From Pleurocapsa sp. PCC 7319 (GTDB lineage: Bacteria; Cyanobacteriota; Cyanobacteriia; Cyanobacteriales; Xenococcaceae): 64,000 nucleotides of DNA. Shown here one piece after another: positions 26,605-37,000 of the stretch (position 1 is its first letter; each line of letters begins with the position of its first letter). Below the pieces are notes generated by a model. The model was not told the DNA's origin. It did no database searches and saw only the letters and a list, made by a program, of their open reading frames with translations. The translations under genes and the position numbers were made by a program. The stretch covers positions 1,696,111 to 1,760,110 of the forward strand of contig NZ_KB235922.1 of assembly GCF_000332195.1 (NCBI RefSeq), in the 5' to 3' direction.

Positions 26605-26931
26605 ATGACTACTTATCAAGTGCGTTTAATTAATACCGATCGCGATTTAGACCAGACGATCTCTGTACCAGAAGATGAATATATTTGGGATGTAGCAGAT
26701 GAAGCAGGAATCAAGCTTCCTGCGGGATGTTTGCAAGGCGAATGTTCTGTTTGTGTAGCCAAAATAATTGACGGGAAAGTAGATCAAAGCGAACAAAAGT
26801 TTTTTAGTCCAAAGGAGTTAGCCCAGGGTTATACTGTTACCTGTGTTGGCTACCCTCGCTCTGATTGCACTCTAGAAACCCATCAAGAGCCAAAACTTTA
26901 TCAGAATTCCTTGTACCATTCTGATAAATAG
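26605..26931 (+). CDS. Plant-type [2Fe-2S] ferredoxin
   Basis: A 108-residue ferredoxin. Cluster ligands C42, C47, C50 and C80 show the Cx4CxxC...C pattern (GCLQGECSVC, then TVTC). The ATG at 26605 gives a normal ferredoxin N-terminus (TTYQVRLINTD); six upstream in-frame codons from 26587 are less likely. The usual SCRAGACS loop is replaced by GCLQGECS and there is a C-terminal extension after the fourth Cys. It is therefore a divergent paralogue, not the main photosynthetic PetF. The partner is unknown. Confidence 0.9.
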   Translation: MTTYQVRLINTDRDLDQTISVPEDEYIWDVADEAGIKLPAGCLQGECSVCVAKIIDGKVDQSEQKFFSPKELAQGYTVTCVGYPRSDCTLETHQEPKLYQNSLYHSDK

Positions 26932-27537
26932 GTACTGCATAACTCAAATCGAATCTATATGCAATCCGGTTAAAGTAACTTGTTGAAGAGCTAAATCTTC
27001 GGCGATCGCTGTAATAAAATACAATTTAGAAACATTTTCTTGTTCAAAGCTTCATATAGCAAGACTTTTAGCAGTTATACAATACTCGTATTCCAGAAGT
27101 AGGCTTAAATCCTTAACGGAACTTGTACCAAGTAAAGATTAATATCTGATTGTATCCATAGCTTCAGGTAACTCCCTTAAGTGCAAAATCGGGAATCTGA
27201 ATGAATAAAAAATATTTTGAATTATTGATAAACAACTGGTGCTGGACATCTTGTCAGTATAAAACTCTTGAATCTGATGCTCTTAATAGGGAATTTCGTA
27301 ATTGATGTAATAGGAGGAAGAAGCTCACACTTATTATTTGTCGTATCGAAGTGATCAAGGTATGTCACTCTGAGTGCGTTTGAAAACTTGAAATCCAAGA
27401 GTCAGTGCAGCTCGATCACTTAGTCTATCCTGTAACTATGTCTTTAGAATATAAATAAAGATTGATAAAACGGGGATCTAAAATCCTAGAGCTAAACCAT
27501 ACGCGAATATCTTAATCAAAAACTAGAGCTATAAAAT
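26932..27537. other. 606-bp spacer with a possible gene remnant
   Basis: No intact gene. On the minus strand, about 26950-27050 holds 35 sense codons after a stop (SFEQENVSKLYFITAIAEDL, then LALQQVTLTGLHIDSI and a TGA), with cyanobacterial codon use and a HIP1 site. This looks like the 3' end of a decayed gene, but I cannot name it. The rest is AT-rich with no clear repeat. The last 60 bp should contain the tldD promoter. Confidence 0.4.
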
Positions 27538-28917
27538 ATGAGTACAGCGTCTACAGAACAGTTAAAGAGTGCGATCGCATCTTATAAAAATGATGTCGAT
27601 TATTTGGAAATTAGAGTTGAACAAAGCGAGTCTACCGGGCTTTCTTTTCGCGGCAAACAACTAGACGGGGTAGATCGTAGTTTTTCTCTAGGTGGAGGAA
27701 TCAGAGCCTGTCATCAAGGTGGCTGGAGTTTTGTTACCTTTAATGGTTTAAAAGAACTAGAGTCAAGAATTAAAGAGGCTATTTCACAGGCGAAACTGGT
27801 AGGAAAAGAAGAAACTCAATTAGCAACGGCTGAACCCATTGAGGATTTTGTTCCAGAAAAAATCAAACGAGATCCTCGTAGTGTTTCTCTACAAGATAAA
27901 CGGAAATTATTAGAAGCTTATAATCAAATATTGTTGGATTTCGATCCACGCATTCAGACGACAATGGCGAGTATCAGCGATCGCTTTACAACTAAGACCT
28001 TTGTTAACTCTACGGGCAGTTGTATTGTTCAAGAAAGACTGGATGTCAATGGACGTTTTGCGGCGATCGCTAAGGGAGAAGATGGTATTGTCCGTCAGGG
28101 TTACGAGTCGGTTCATTCTCGCAATGATTTTGATGTTCTAGTCGGTATTGAAGACCGGGTTCGCGGAGCAGCAGAACGAGCAGTCAGACAATTAGAGGCC
28201 AAATCAGTTAAAGGTGGACAATACACAGTAGTCCTCGATCCTTACCTCGCGGGAGTGTTTATTCACGAAGCTTTCGGACATCTCTCCGAAGCTGATTTCG
28301 TTTATGAAAATCCCAAAATGCAGGAACTGCTGACCCTCGGTAAGCCGATGGGGATTGAGCAACTAAATGTCGTTGATGATGCGACGATGGAAAATCTTCC
28401 TGGCTCCATGAAATATGATGATGAAGGAATACCAGGACAACGCAAATATCTGATTAAAAATGGTGTTTTAACTGAACGTCTTCATTCTCTTGAGACAGCG
28501 GGAAAAATGCAGGAATCACCTACAGGAAATGCTAGAGCAATTCGCGCTAACTATCCCCCGATTGTGCGTATGACTAATACAGCTATTGAACCTGGCGATA
28601 CTCCTTTAGAAAAAATGTTTGAGGGAATCGACGAAGGAGTATATGCCGTCAGAATGCTGGGAGGGCAAACCAATGGAGAAATGTTTACCTTTGCCGCAGC
28701 AGAAGGCTATATGATTCGAGATGGTAAGATTGCTGAACCTGTTAGTGACGTCACTCTTTCAGGGAATGTCTTTCAAACTCTTCAAGATATAGATGCTATT
28801 AGCGATGACACTCTTTATACCAATGGTGGCTGTGGTAAAGGTGGTCAAATGCCTCTACCGGTGAGTGTTGGCGGCCCTCATATTCGGATTAAAAACGTTG
28901 TTGTTGGCGGTAGATAA
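27538..28917 (+). CDS. tldD: TldD/PmbA family metalloprotease
   Basis: A 459-residue protein of the TldD branch: the zinc-binding HEAFGH (HExxxH) at 243-248, AGVFIHEAFGHLSEADFVYE and the C-terminal GGCGKGGQMPLPVSVGGPHI. TldD forms a heterodimer with PmbA/TldE that cleaves unstructured peptides; known substrates include microcin B17 precursor and CcdA. The motif-bearing subunit is the one encoded here; its partner is not in the window. Confidence 0.95.
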   Translation: MSTASTEQLKSAIASYKNDVDYLEIRVEQSESTGLSFRGKQLDGVDRSFSLGGGIRACHQGGWSFVTFNGLKELESRIKEAISQAKLVGKEETQLATAEPIEDFVPEKIKRDPRSVSLQDKRKLLEAYNQILLDFDPRIQTTMASISDRFTTKTFVNSTGSCIVQERLDVNGRFAAIAKGEDGIVRQGYESVHSRNDFDVLVGIEDRVRGAAERAVRQLEAKSVKGGQYTVVLDPYLAGVFIHEAFGHLSEADFVYENPKMQELLTLGKPMGIEQLNVVDDATMENLPGSMKYDDEGIPGQRKYLIKNGVLTERLHSLETAGKMQESPTGNARAIRANYPPIVRMTNTAIEPGDTPLEKMFEGIDEGVYAVRMLGGQTNGEMFTFAAAEGYMIRDGKIAEPVSDVTLSGNVFQTLQDIDAISDDTLYTNGGCGKGGQMPLPVSVGGPHIRIKNVVVGGR

Positions 28918-28956
28918 AATTAATTCTGCTCAATAGTCACAATTTATTACCCTTGA

Positions 28957-29011
28957 CAACGGCGCAGTGTGATTCACCAGGGGCTTCCTCCAAAGCTTGG
29001 CTGCGTCGTTG
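28957..29011. repeat. Imperfect palindromic element upstream of the NTF2-like gene
   Basis: CAACGGCGCAG (28957-28967) pairs with CTGCGTCGTTG (29001-29011) with one mismatch, and shorter complementary segments lie inside. The block is much more GC-rich than its surroundings and is followed by a C-rich run to 29045. It looks like a dispersed palindromic repeat or a decayed element end. Confidence 0.45.
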
Positions 29012-29098
29012 ATCCACCCGCCCCACCACACCCCACGACCCGTTGCCTACTGTGACCGTTGTTGGTCAGACAAATAACAGCTGTTAACAGAAAGAATT

Positions 29099-29485
29099 AT
29101 GAAAGAGCAAGAGAAACGAGAAGTAATTGAGCAATATATCTCTGCATACAATGCATTGGATATCGATGGCATGATGTCCCTGTTGCACGATGATATAGAA
29201 TTTAAAAACATTTCTGATGGTGAAGTTGATTCCGATGTGACTGGCAAGAGTAAATTTCGTGCTATGGCTGAGGAATCTAGAACTTTTTTCAAGTTACGAA
29301 AGCAGACTATTAACAGCTTTGATATCTCTGACGACCAAGCCTCTGTGGAGATCTCTTACGAAGGAATTTTAGCGACCGACTTGCCTAATGGAATGAAGTC
29401 AGGTGAGACAATTCGTCTGGATGGACGCTCGGAGTTTTTATTTAAAGAAGGAAAAATTTGTCAAATCACAGCTATTAGCACATAG
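29099..29485 (+). CDS. Nuclear transport factor 2-like (SnoaL-type) protein
   Basis: A 128-residue protein with the NTF2-like pattern: a first helix REVIEQYISAYNALDIDGMM, the loop LLHDDIEFKNISDGEVDS, then strands including SFDISDDQASVEISYEG and EFLFKEGKICQITAIS. The fold hosts diverse isomerases, hydrolases and ligand-binding proteins; no catalytic residue can be assigned. A strong terminator follows. Confidence 0.8.
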   Translation: MKEQEKREVIEQYISAYNALDIDGMMSLLHDDIEFKNISDGEVDSDVTGKSKFRAMAEESRTFFKLRKQTINSFDISDDQASVEISYEGILATDLPNGMKSGETIRLDGRSEFLFKEGKICQITAIST

Positions 29486-29534
29486 ATAAAAAATCTTAGT
29501 TTATCTTAAACGTCTAATGTGAATATAAAAAACC

Positions 29535-29563
29535 AAGGGTTTGGCTTTGCCAAACCCTTTTTA
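29535..29563 (+). terminator. Intrinsic terminator
   Basis: The perfect 11-bp stem AAGGGTTTGGC/GCCAAACCCTT has a TTT loop and is followed by TTTT, 50 bp after the NTF2-like gene. It is flanked by A-run and T-run and so can act for the convergent small gene at 29622 as well. Confidence 0.9.
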
Positions 29564-29621
29564 GAATAAAATCATCTCTAATTATTGAATAATTCTTAAT
29601 TTTTATTAATCAACTTGTTAC

Positions 29622-29783
29622 TTAGAGATGTAAATATTTAGCTTCTGCTTCGAGTTGCTTAACCAGTTTATCGTCTCCTTTAGCTCTAGCGGCTTCTATG
29701 CGATTGTTTAAACTTTTACGCATACTTTCGCGGTGACTAAGGTTAGCATTTTTCAGGGTTTCTTGACGTTTATTGTTCATCAT
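29622..29783 (-). CDS. Small basic hypothetical protein
   Basis: About 53 residues from MMNNKRQETLKNANLSHRES. It is highly charged and helical (SMRKSLNNRIEAARAKGDDK, then LVKQLEAEAKYL) with no membrane segment. In-frame codons upstream of the double Met encode a less plausible N-terminus, so the start is taken at 29783 or 29780. I have seen similar short proteins in cyanobacteria without assigned role. Convergent with the NTF2-like gene. Confidence 0.6.
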   Translation of the reverse strand: MMNNKRQETLKNANLSHRESMRKSLNNRIEAARAKGDDKLVKQLEAEAKYLHL

Positions 29784-29957
29784 GGACTTTTTATTTGTGA
29801 AAATAGTGTATGCGTTTATGGATATATAAGATAACATTTTTGCCATCATTAGAACTGTTTGTCATCAAATCTTCACAAACTTTGACAGTGGTTGACTTGA
29901 GCTAGTATTTCGCGGCAAGTTATGGTGCAGATAATTAACCACTGACAGAGAATTATT

Positions 29958-30749
29958 ATGACTGTAGGTAGAATTATTACTCTGCTAACAGATTTTGGCG
30001 ATCGCGATGTTTATGTAGGAGTAATGAAAGGGGCGATCGCCACAATTAATCCAGAATTAAAAGTTATCGATCTCACCCATCAAATTCCACCGCAGAATAT
30101 AATGGCAGCAAGATTTGCCTTATTAAATGCCTACCCTTATTTTCCTCCACAGACGGTTCATGTAGCTGTCGTCGATCCAGGAGTTGGTTCCAACAGAAGA
30201 GGTGTGGCAGTAAAGTTACCTAATGGATATCTGGTTTGTCCTGATAATGGTTTGTGTAGTGGTATCTTGGAATTTAATTTAGCAATTGTAGCGGTGGAAT
30301 TAACTAATCCTAAGTATTGGCGAGTATCAGATCCTAGTAATACTTTTCATGGCAGAGATATTTTTGCAACCGTTGGCGCACATTTGGCTAGCGGCGTACC
30401 TCTAGAAGAAATAGGTCAACCAATAGAAGTCTCTAGTTTAGTTAAACTTGATATACCAACTATAGAAATCAATCGTCATCATATTAAGGGTTATATTCAA
30501 TATATCGATCATTTTGGCAACTTGATTACCAATATTTCTGGTAATTTGGTTCAAGGTAGATCTTGGAGAGTACTCACCAATGCGATTACGATTAATCCAG
30601 GTAAGACATACAGCGATGTTGCCATTAGCGATAATATCAGCCTAGTTGGAAGTCATGGCTGGGTGGAAATTGCTGTAAACGGTGGCAATGCCCAAAAAAA
30701 ATTGCAACTTACTTGGAAAGATGAAATTCAAATCCAAATCGACCCTTAG
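29958..30749 (+). CDS. SAM hydrolase (DUF62 family, hydroxide adenosyltransferase)
   Basis: A 263-residue protein of the fluorinase/chlorinase fold family: LLTDFGDRDVYVGVMKGAI at the N-terminus, DLTHQIPP, VVDPGVGS and the C-terminal domain QYIDHFGNLITNISG. The non-halogenase members hydrolyse S-adenosylmethionine to adenosine and methionine. Nothing points to halide use; the halogenase-specific insert is not evident. It appears monocistronic, and converges on the DUF2358 gene. Confidence 0.9.
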   Translation: MTVGRIITLLTDFGDRDVYVGVMKGAIATINPELKVIDLTHQIPPQNIMAARFALLNAYPYFPPQTVHVAVVDPGVGSNRRGVAVKLPNGYLVCPDNGLCSGILEFNLAIVAVELTNPKYWRVSDPSNTFHGRDIFATVGAHLASGVPLEEIGQPIEVSSLVKLDIPTIEINRHHIKGYIQYIDHFGNLITNISGNLVQGRSWRVLTNAITINPGKTYSDVAISDNISLVGSHGWVEIAVNGGNAQKKLQLTWKDEIQIQIDP

Positions 30750-30759
30750 ATATGATATT

Positions 30760-31194
30760 TCATTTATCACCTCGGCGAAAAAACTGCTGGAGAATTTCCT
30801 TTGGTTGTCGATCCCAGGTATCAATATGTTCATAGATTAATCCTTCTGGAGTCAGCTTGTAAGTAGAATAGCCGTTAAAAAAGATACAAGCTTTCCAGGG
30901 GACTCGCAAAGTACCACGCACAGTCCAATTAGCGAGAATCGTATCGTCTGCTGTTTGCTTAACATCGTGCAAGTCAAAATAAAGTGAAGTAAAAAAGAGC
31001 TGACCGTGAAATCTTAATGTCCAGAAGATAATACGGTAGTTGAACTTGCCTTTGAAGGTGTTGACCGGATCTCGAAAATAGATATCTTTGGTATAAATAT
31101 CATAGGAAAGATCGGTTTCAAATAGACTTGGTAGTTCGTTCTTGAGAGTTTCAATGGCAGTTTTGACCTGCAAAATATAGGCAGAATCGCTCAA
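30760..31194 (-). CDS. DUF2358 domain protein
   Basis: A 144-residue protein with the family pattern LPSLFETDLSYDIYTKDIYF and RDPVNTFKGKFNYRIIFWTL, then the NTF2-like end YEHIDTWDRQP. DUF2358 is found in cyanobacteria and plastids; its function is unknown. It starts 50 bp after the stop of the peroxiredoxin-like gene on the same strand, which suggests a two-gene transcript. Confidence 0.85.
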   Translation of the reverse strand: MSDSAYILQVKTAIETLKNELPSLFETDLSYDIYTKDIYFRDPVNTFKGKFNYRIIFWTLRFHGQLFFTSLYFDLHDVKQTADDTILANWTVRGTLRVPWKACIFFNGYSTYKLTPEGLIYEHIDTWDRQPKEILQQFFRRGDK

Positions 31195-31244
31195 CTTTTC
31201 CTCCTTATTCGGTATTTTCTCTTCTGTCTCAGTTAATAATCCTA

Positions 31245-31784
31245 CTATTCCACCAGCTTATCTAACTCGGTCAGAATAGTGTCTGATTCGGCATTGCCGT
31301 CAATAAATGAAAATAGGTGTCGGAAAGTGATGCAACCTTCTCGATTAATCACAAATTGAGCTGGTAGAGGTGCACCGAGAGCCTGTCCCACTCCATAGAG
31401 GCGAAAGATCTTGCAATCTGGATCGTATAGAAAAGGATAAGGCAAGCTAAGCTGGTCGACAATCTGCTGACTTTGGACGGGGTCGGTACTAGTAATCATA
31501 AGTAATTCAGCCCCTTTGTCCTTGAGTTCTTGATAGCGTTCCTTCAAGTCTTGGATGTGAGGATAGCAATAAGGACAAAATAGTTTTTCGGTGAAGATAC
31601 GAGTAAATGCTAGTATTACCGGTTGTTTTCCTAGATAGTCTGAAAGCTGTACCCGAGCGTCATTCCCGATAATAGGCAAACTAAAGTCTGGTGCGATAGA
31701 GCCTACTGCTGGCACTTGCCCTGGAGGTAGGGGGATAAAATTAGAAGCGAAACGACGGTTAAACAGTCCTGTATTTCCAGTCAC
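31245..31784 (-). CDS. Peroxiredoxin-like AhpC/TSA family protein
   Basis: A 179-residue thioredoxin-fold protein. APDFSLPIIGNDARVQLSDY leads into ILAFTRIFTEKLFCPYCYPHI, where the Cys pair of CPYC replaces the usual PxxxTxxC peroxidatic motif. Later LPYPFLYDPDCKIFRLYGV fits the family. It belongs to the peroxiredoxin-like group rather than to a classical Prx; reduction of peroxides or disulfides is likely but unproven. Confidence 0.85.
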   Translation of the reverse strand: MTGNTGLFNRRFASNFIPLPPGQVPAVGSIAPDFSLPIIGNDARVQLSDYLGKQPVILAFTRIFTEKLFCPYCYPHIQDLKERYQELKDKGAELLMITSTDPVQSQQIVDQLSLPYPFLYDPDCKIFRLYGVGQALGAPLPAQFVINREGCITFRHLFSFIDGNAESDTILTELDKLVE

Positions 31785-32010
31785 AGCAAAAAGTTAATTA
31801 TTAATTATTCATTCTATATTCCTAATCTTACTTAACTTCAAAGCAATTCTCATTGACCAACAGTCTTAGATTCGTGTATCTTTTTCTGCTACTGACACAA
31901 AAATCGAGAATACTCTCGACTTATTAATCATCTCTTCAGCTATCCATAGAAAATAACTTAGTCGATAAATCTTATTATCTCGAAGAATTTGATTTAAGGA
32001 ATAAACAATT

Positions 32011-32712
32011 TTAACTACTAACTAAAGCCGTATCCCTTGCCAATCGACCATCTTCCATATGTACAATGCGATCGGCTATATCGAGAATGCGGTTATCATG
32101 AGTGACCAAAAGAATCGTGCACCCCTGTTCTTTAGCTAATTGTTGCATAATCTCAACAATATTACGACCAGATTTACTGTCTAGTGCGGCGGTAGGTTCG
32201 TCGGCTAATACCAATTGTGGTTGACTGACTAAAGCACGGGCGATCGCAACTCGTTGTTGCTGTCCCCCAGAAAGGCTGTTGGGATAGAAATTGACTCGAT
32301 TTCCTAACCCAACTGCTTCTAAGATATCTGAAGTCATGGTATTACGTTCTTCAAAAGAAATACCTTGATGCAATCTTAAAGACATGCGTACATTTTGTTC
32401 TACTGTCAAACAAGAGAGTAAGTTATGAGATTGAAAGATAAAACCGATCTGGTTGCGAACTCTGACTAATTCATTTTTGCTCGCACCATACAGCTCTTGT
32501 CCTAAGATTTTCACGCTGCCTGACTGTACAGAGCGCAAACCACCGATGAGAGTCAAGAGAGTAGTTTTGCCGCTACCGGATGGACCAGTCATAATGACAA
32601 TCTCGCCAGCAAAGATATCCAAATCTACATCAAATAGTACGAATTTACGCAGTTCACCTTTGCCAAAAGCATGATTGAGATTCTGAATAGCTACGACACG
32701 GTTAGAAAGCAT
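32011..32712 (-). CDS. devA: ABC transporter ATP-binding protein, DevA/MacB-like
   Basis: A 233-residue ATPase with Walker A GPSGSGKTTL, Q-loop FIFQSHNLLSCLT, signature LSGGQQQRVAIARAL, Walker B LVLADEPTAALD and H-loop LLVTHD. N-terminal VVAIQNLNHAFGKGELRKFV is typical of DevA, the ATPase of the DevBCA exporter that moves glycolipids through a TolC channel, and of cyanobacterial paralogues. No devB or devC lies upstream or downstream; upstream is a spacer and a gene fragment. It is an orphan ATPase here, either working with a remote partner or left after deletion. Confidence 0.85.
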   Translation of the reverse strand: MLSNRVVAIQNLNHAFGKGELRKFVLFDVDLDIFAGEIVIMTGPSGSGKTTLLTLIGGLRSVQSGSVKILGQELYGASKNELVRVRNQIGFIFQSHNLLSCLTVEQNVRMSLRLHQGISFEERNTMTSDILEAVGLGNRVNFYPNSLSGGQQQRVAIARALVSQPQLVLADEPTAALDSKSGRNIVEIMQQLAKEQGCTILLVTHDNRILDIADRIVHMEDGRLARDTALVSS

Positions 32713-33175
32713 AATTAGTAGTTAGTAGTTTTAGTTAGTGGATAATAGGTTGCTGCTTTCTGGTTTCTTTTTGCTTGGTGCTTCTGATTACTGGTTATCG
32801 TTTTATTCCTAAACTTATTTATTTTCAATTTAATTTTGGATAAAGAACTTGAAGAATCTGTGAGGGTGAAGTTCGATGAGTATAAAATTCATAATTTCGA
32901 GGTTGTAGCCGAGTGGATGTAAGATATCTGCAATATTATCTACATCGTTTAAAAAATAGCCACCGCTTAATATTAGTTAGATGTCTGCGATGGCTTAAAT
33001 TCAGGATTAATTATTTTCTTTAGCTGCATTTGGAAAAAATAAGGAACAATTGTTCGTTTGCTCAAGAAATATTCTCGCTAAAATATTTTTTAAAGCTGAA
33101 ATTAAAAAGGGTGTAGCTCTATTGAGCGAAAAGTTGGGCTACTTGACAAGGTTGAGATGGCAGTTCCCAGTCCCA
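32713..33175. other. 463-bp spacer without a gene
   Basis: AT-rich region upstream of the devA-like gene. I find no coding sequence, tRNA or strong hairpin. The genes that would complete a DevBCA exporter are not present here even as fragments that I can read. Confidence 0.5.
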
Positions 33176-33418
33176 CTATCGGTAGGCGTTTGAAGCTGAG
33201 GAGCTTCTTTTCGGCATACCGTGAGGTGTGGTTTCGCTGTTATTCTTGCTGTTCATGAAATGTATAGAACTAGAACATAGACCCAACATTCGCTGCCAAG
33301 CGACTTGATAAAGCAGTGCTGTGAAACCTGAAATAAAAAACAGCGTAAACAACACTGTAATTGCCCACGGACTTATAATGGCTACAGAAATAGCCATCTT
33401 GCTTTGCGTCTTCGGCAT
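33176..33418 (-). pseudogene. N-terminal fragment of an MFS/spermidine-synthase-like membrane protein
   Basis: The first 47 residues end in LFFISGFTALLYQVAWQRML, the classic first transmembrane segment of the fused membrane/spermidine-synthase-like family. The frame then leaves the family at once (CSSSIHFMNSKNN) and passes through a hairpin-rich repeat (GAAGC/GCTTC near 33191-33208, flanked by CGGTA/TACCG) before stopping. The remaining several hundred residues expected of the family are missing, so this is a truncated remnant. Confidence 0.7.
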
Positions 33419-33472
33419 ATTTGAAGATCTTAAAAAGTTAATTGCTAATTATTCTGATTAAAAATTACCAGA

Positions 33473-33910
33473 TTAACTTTTAGCCTTCTTCTTCTTTTCG
33501 ATATATTCTCGCCAGTAGATAATCTTGCCATCGTTTTGCAATTCAAAAATTATTGCATCTTCTGCTTGAGATTGCTGACCAGTTTTTTTATGGCGATCGC
33601 TCCAATCCCACTCCACTGCACCTTGATGGTCTTCAACAATTATGCGTTTAATCTTGACTTTGGTGTCAGTAAATTGTTGAAAATAATCTTCTGCTGCTTT
33701 TCTGATGGCATCTACACCGTTAAAAGTAAAACCTCCAGCCACAAAAATAGCATCGGGGGCAAAATCTCTCACTAGACTAGATATATCCTGGGTTTCCCAA
33801 GCGGTAGCTTGCCTTTCAACCATCGCTTGAATAGCTGATTCTGAATTCATTGGTGCGGAAAAAACTAAAAAAATCGATAGGGAAACAATAAAAGCTAAAA
33901 CTTGATTCAT
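33473..33910 (-). CDS. Secreted SnoaL/DUF4440-like protein
   Basis: A 145-residue protein from the ATG at 33910 (MNQVLAFIVSLSIFLVFSAP), which gives a clean signal peptide; a start 12 codons upstream is less likely. The mature part has the NTF2-like pattern ATAWETQDISSLVRDFAPDA, VDAIRKAAEDYFQQF and IIFELQNDGKIIYWREYIEK. Related proteins are called SgcJ/EcaC-like, with no firm activity. A periplasmic ligand-binding role is possible. It is divergent from the large sensor kinase gene 150 bp away. Confidence 0.75.
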   Translation of the reverse strand: MNQVLAFIVSLSIFLVFSAPMNSESAIQAMVERQATAWETQDISSLVRDFAPDAIFVAGGFTFNGVDAIRKAAEDYFQQFTDTKVKIKRIIVEDHQGAVEWDWSDRHKKTGQQSQAEDAIIFELQNDGKIIYWREYIEKKKKAKS

Positions 33911-34061
33911 AAGACTAAAAAAGTTGACATATTTGTGGAAAGTCACAGATTATCGAGGGGAGCTAAAACTAATTTTATATCTTCAGTCAGATTGCTGAAA
34001 TACTATTTGAATGGTAGATATGAGGCATAACTCGCTAGCAACAATTGCTTGAAAGATTCAA

Positions 34062-37000
34062 ATGCCACTAGAGAATAGAAATAGCTCTTTAAATAGCGAT
34101 CGCACAGACAACCAAAGAGGAGTTATTTCTGATTCGGAGCAATGTATTTCTTTATTAGAAGCGACTACGAATTTAGCTAGTGCATTACTCAGTGACGAAG
34201 ATTTAGATCGAGGTGTTAATCGAGCCTTAGAAATACTAGGAATAAGTACCGAAGCAGATCGTTTAAATTTACTGCAACATCATGATAGTCCCAAGGAACA
34301 AGTATTAGGTCATGTAATTGCTCAATACGAATGGCTCTCTCCCTATGCCAATTCTCAGCTTAATCATCCTAAATTACAGCGTATTCCTTACGATGGAATT
34401 GAAGATTGCTATCAGCTATTTATTGAGGGTAAACATTGGGGCGGTTTGCTCGATACTATGGCTGAACCTTTTCGTAGTGGACAATTAGAGCTTGGAGTCA
34501 AAGCTACCTATGGCATCCCAATTATGATTAAAGGTCAATATTGGGGCGTAATTGGCTTGGATTTTTGTAGAACAGCAAGATTTTTAGCCAATACTGAAAT
34601 AGCTGTGCTGAAAACTGCTGCTACTTGTATTGGCAGTGCTATTGAACGCGATCGCATTTGTCGAGAACAGGAAAGAATCAAATGTGTAGCCCTGTTAGAA
34701 AAAGAGAGGGCAATAGAATTAGAAAAACGAGATCGTATTCTTGCTATTACAACTAATGCGGCACAGGCTTTATTAAATAACCAAGACTTAGAACAAGGGA
34801 TCTCGCTGGCATTACAAATTATTGGAGAAGGCATTGATACAGATCGAGTTGTAGTTATGGAACACTGCAACCAGTCTGATGCTGAAGCTTTAGGTCATCT
34901 AAAAGTGCTATTTGAGTGGCATTCACCCCACGCGATATCTCAACTACATCATCCTAATCTTCAGCAGGTTAGCTATGAAGGAATAGAAGACTGGTACGAA
35001 CAATTAAGTCAAGGAAAAGCGATGGGCGGAATAGTTGATGAGTTTCCCGAACCAGTACGCAGCGGGCAAATGGAAATTGGCGTTAAATCTACCTACGCTA
35101 TTCCGATCGCCATTGATGACCAATACTGGGGCATCGTGGCTTTTGATGACTGTCGAGAAGCCAAACAACGTAGCGAGACAGAAATATCGATCTTGAAAAC
35201 TACTGCTGTCTGTATTGGTGGTGCAATCGAGAAAAACCGCGTTCGCAAACAGCAAGATCAAGCCAAACGTCAAGCATTATTAGAACAACAAAATGCGAAA
35301 CAATTAACAGAACACAATCTAATACTAGAAAAACGCGATCGCATTTTAGCAGCTACAGCCGAAGCTTCTAATGTATTGTTGACAGGAGATAATCTTGATA
35401 AAGCAGTAAATAAAGCATTAAAGATTATTGGTAAAGCTGCCGATACAGACCGCGCTGCGGTTGCCGAACATTTTGAGAATTTATCTAATCAAACTCTTGG
35501 TCATCTCAAATTACTCTACGAATGGCATACATCACACACTCCTCCACAATTGACCCATAATGAACTCAGTCAAATACCTTGGGAAGAAGCTGAAGAAATT
35601 TATTCTGTGGTTTCACAGGGTCAAACTCATTCTGGTGTCATTAATGAAATGAATGAACCGTTTCGTTCCAAACAAAAGAAAATTAATGTAAAGTCAACCT
35701 ATACAGTTCCTATTATGGTGAATGGAAGGTTCTGGGGGATTGCAGCCTTTGATGACTGTCGCGAAGAAACACGCCGTAGTGAAGCGGAAATCAGTATTTT
35801 GAAAACTGCCGCTGCTTGTCTTGGAGGAGCAATTGAACAGGAACGTACTCGTCTCGCCAAGGAACAAGCAGAACGCAATATTTTACAAGAGCGAGAAAAA
35901 GTTGTCCAAGAGAGAGCTATTCAGCTAGCAGAACACAATCAGGTACTAGAAAAACGCGATCGCCTTTTAGCAGCCACTGCTAAAGCTTCTAATGTATTGT
36001 TGACAGGAGGAAATTTTGATGAATCAGTCAATAAAGCCTTGCAGATTATTGGCGAAAGCTTAGATACAGATCGGGTTACAGTTATTGAAAATTGGCATAA
36101 TCCATCACAACCATCGATTCCCCATTGGAGATTACTTTACGAATGGAATTCCCCTCAGACACTATCACAAATTTCCTATCCAGAGGTAACTCAAGGAAGT
36201 TATGAAGGAATAGAAAAGTGGTACGAGCTTCAAAGTAGGGGAGAAAGTATTAGCTGTAGATTGGCTGAAATTCCTGAACCGTTTCGTAGTGGACAAGAAA
36301 AAGTGGGGGTCAAGGTACTTCATGCTGTTCCTATTTTTATCGAAGGCAAATATTGGGGATTAGCAGGCTTTGATGACTGCCGCCAAGAAACACTCCGTAG
36401 TGAAGCTGAACTAAGTATTCTGAAAACTGCTGCTGCCTGTATTGGAGGCGCAATTCAACAGAACCGTATCCGTCGCGCTAAAGAAGAAGCAGAACGCAAT
36501 ATTTTATTAGAAAGAGAACAAGTAGCTATTGAAAAGGCAGCACAGCTAGAAGCAAGTAATCAGATCTTATCTCTACGAGATAGATGGTTAGAAGCAACGG
36601 CAAATGCTGCCAATAAGCTACTAGAAATCACCGATCTCGATCAGGGAATTAACGCTGCACTAAAGGTTTTAGGAGAAAGTTTGGATTGCGATCGCGTGAC
36701 AGTAGTGCAGTATTTTGAAGATGCTAACGGATTTGTCCGTTTAATCTACGAATGGGATTCTCCTTATGCTAGCTCTCAAATATCTCATCCCGAACTAAAC
36801 AAAATCTCTGCCAAAGGGATTGAAGATTGGTTGGTTAAACTCAAAGCTGGTGAATGGATTGGTGGCACAATAGACGAACTAAAAGAACCATTTCGTAGCA
36901 GTCAACTAAAACTAGATGTAAAAGCCACTTATTCTATACCAGTTTTTGTCAATAATCATTATTGGGGAGCAATTTGTATTGATTTTTGTCGCGAATTAAG

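Noticed and set aside
32880..32960. tRNA-like string near GGTTGTAGCCGAGTGG
   Set aside because: It resembles a Leu/Ser tRNA D-arm only superficially; no anticodon stem, T-loop GGTTCRA or acceptor pairing can be traced.
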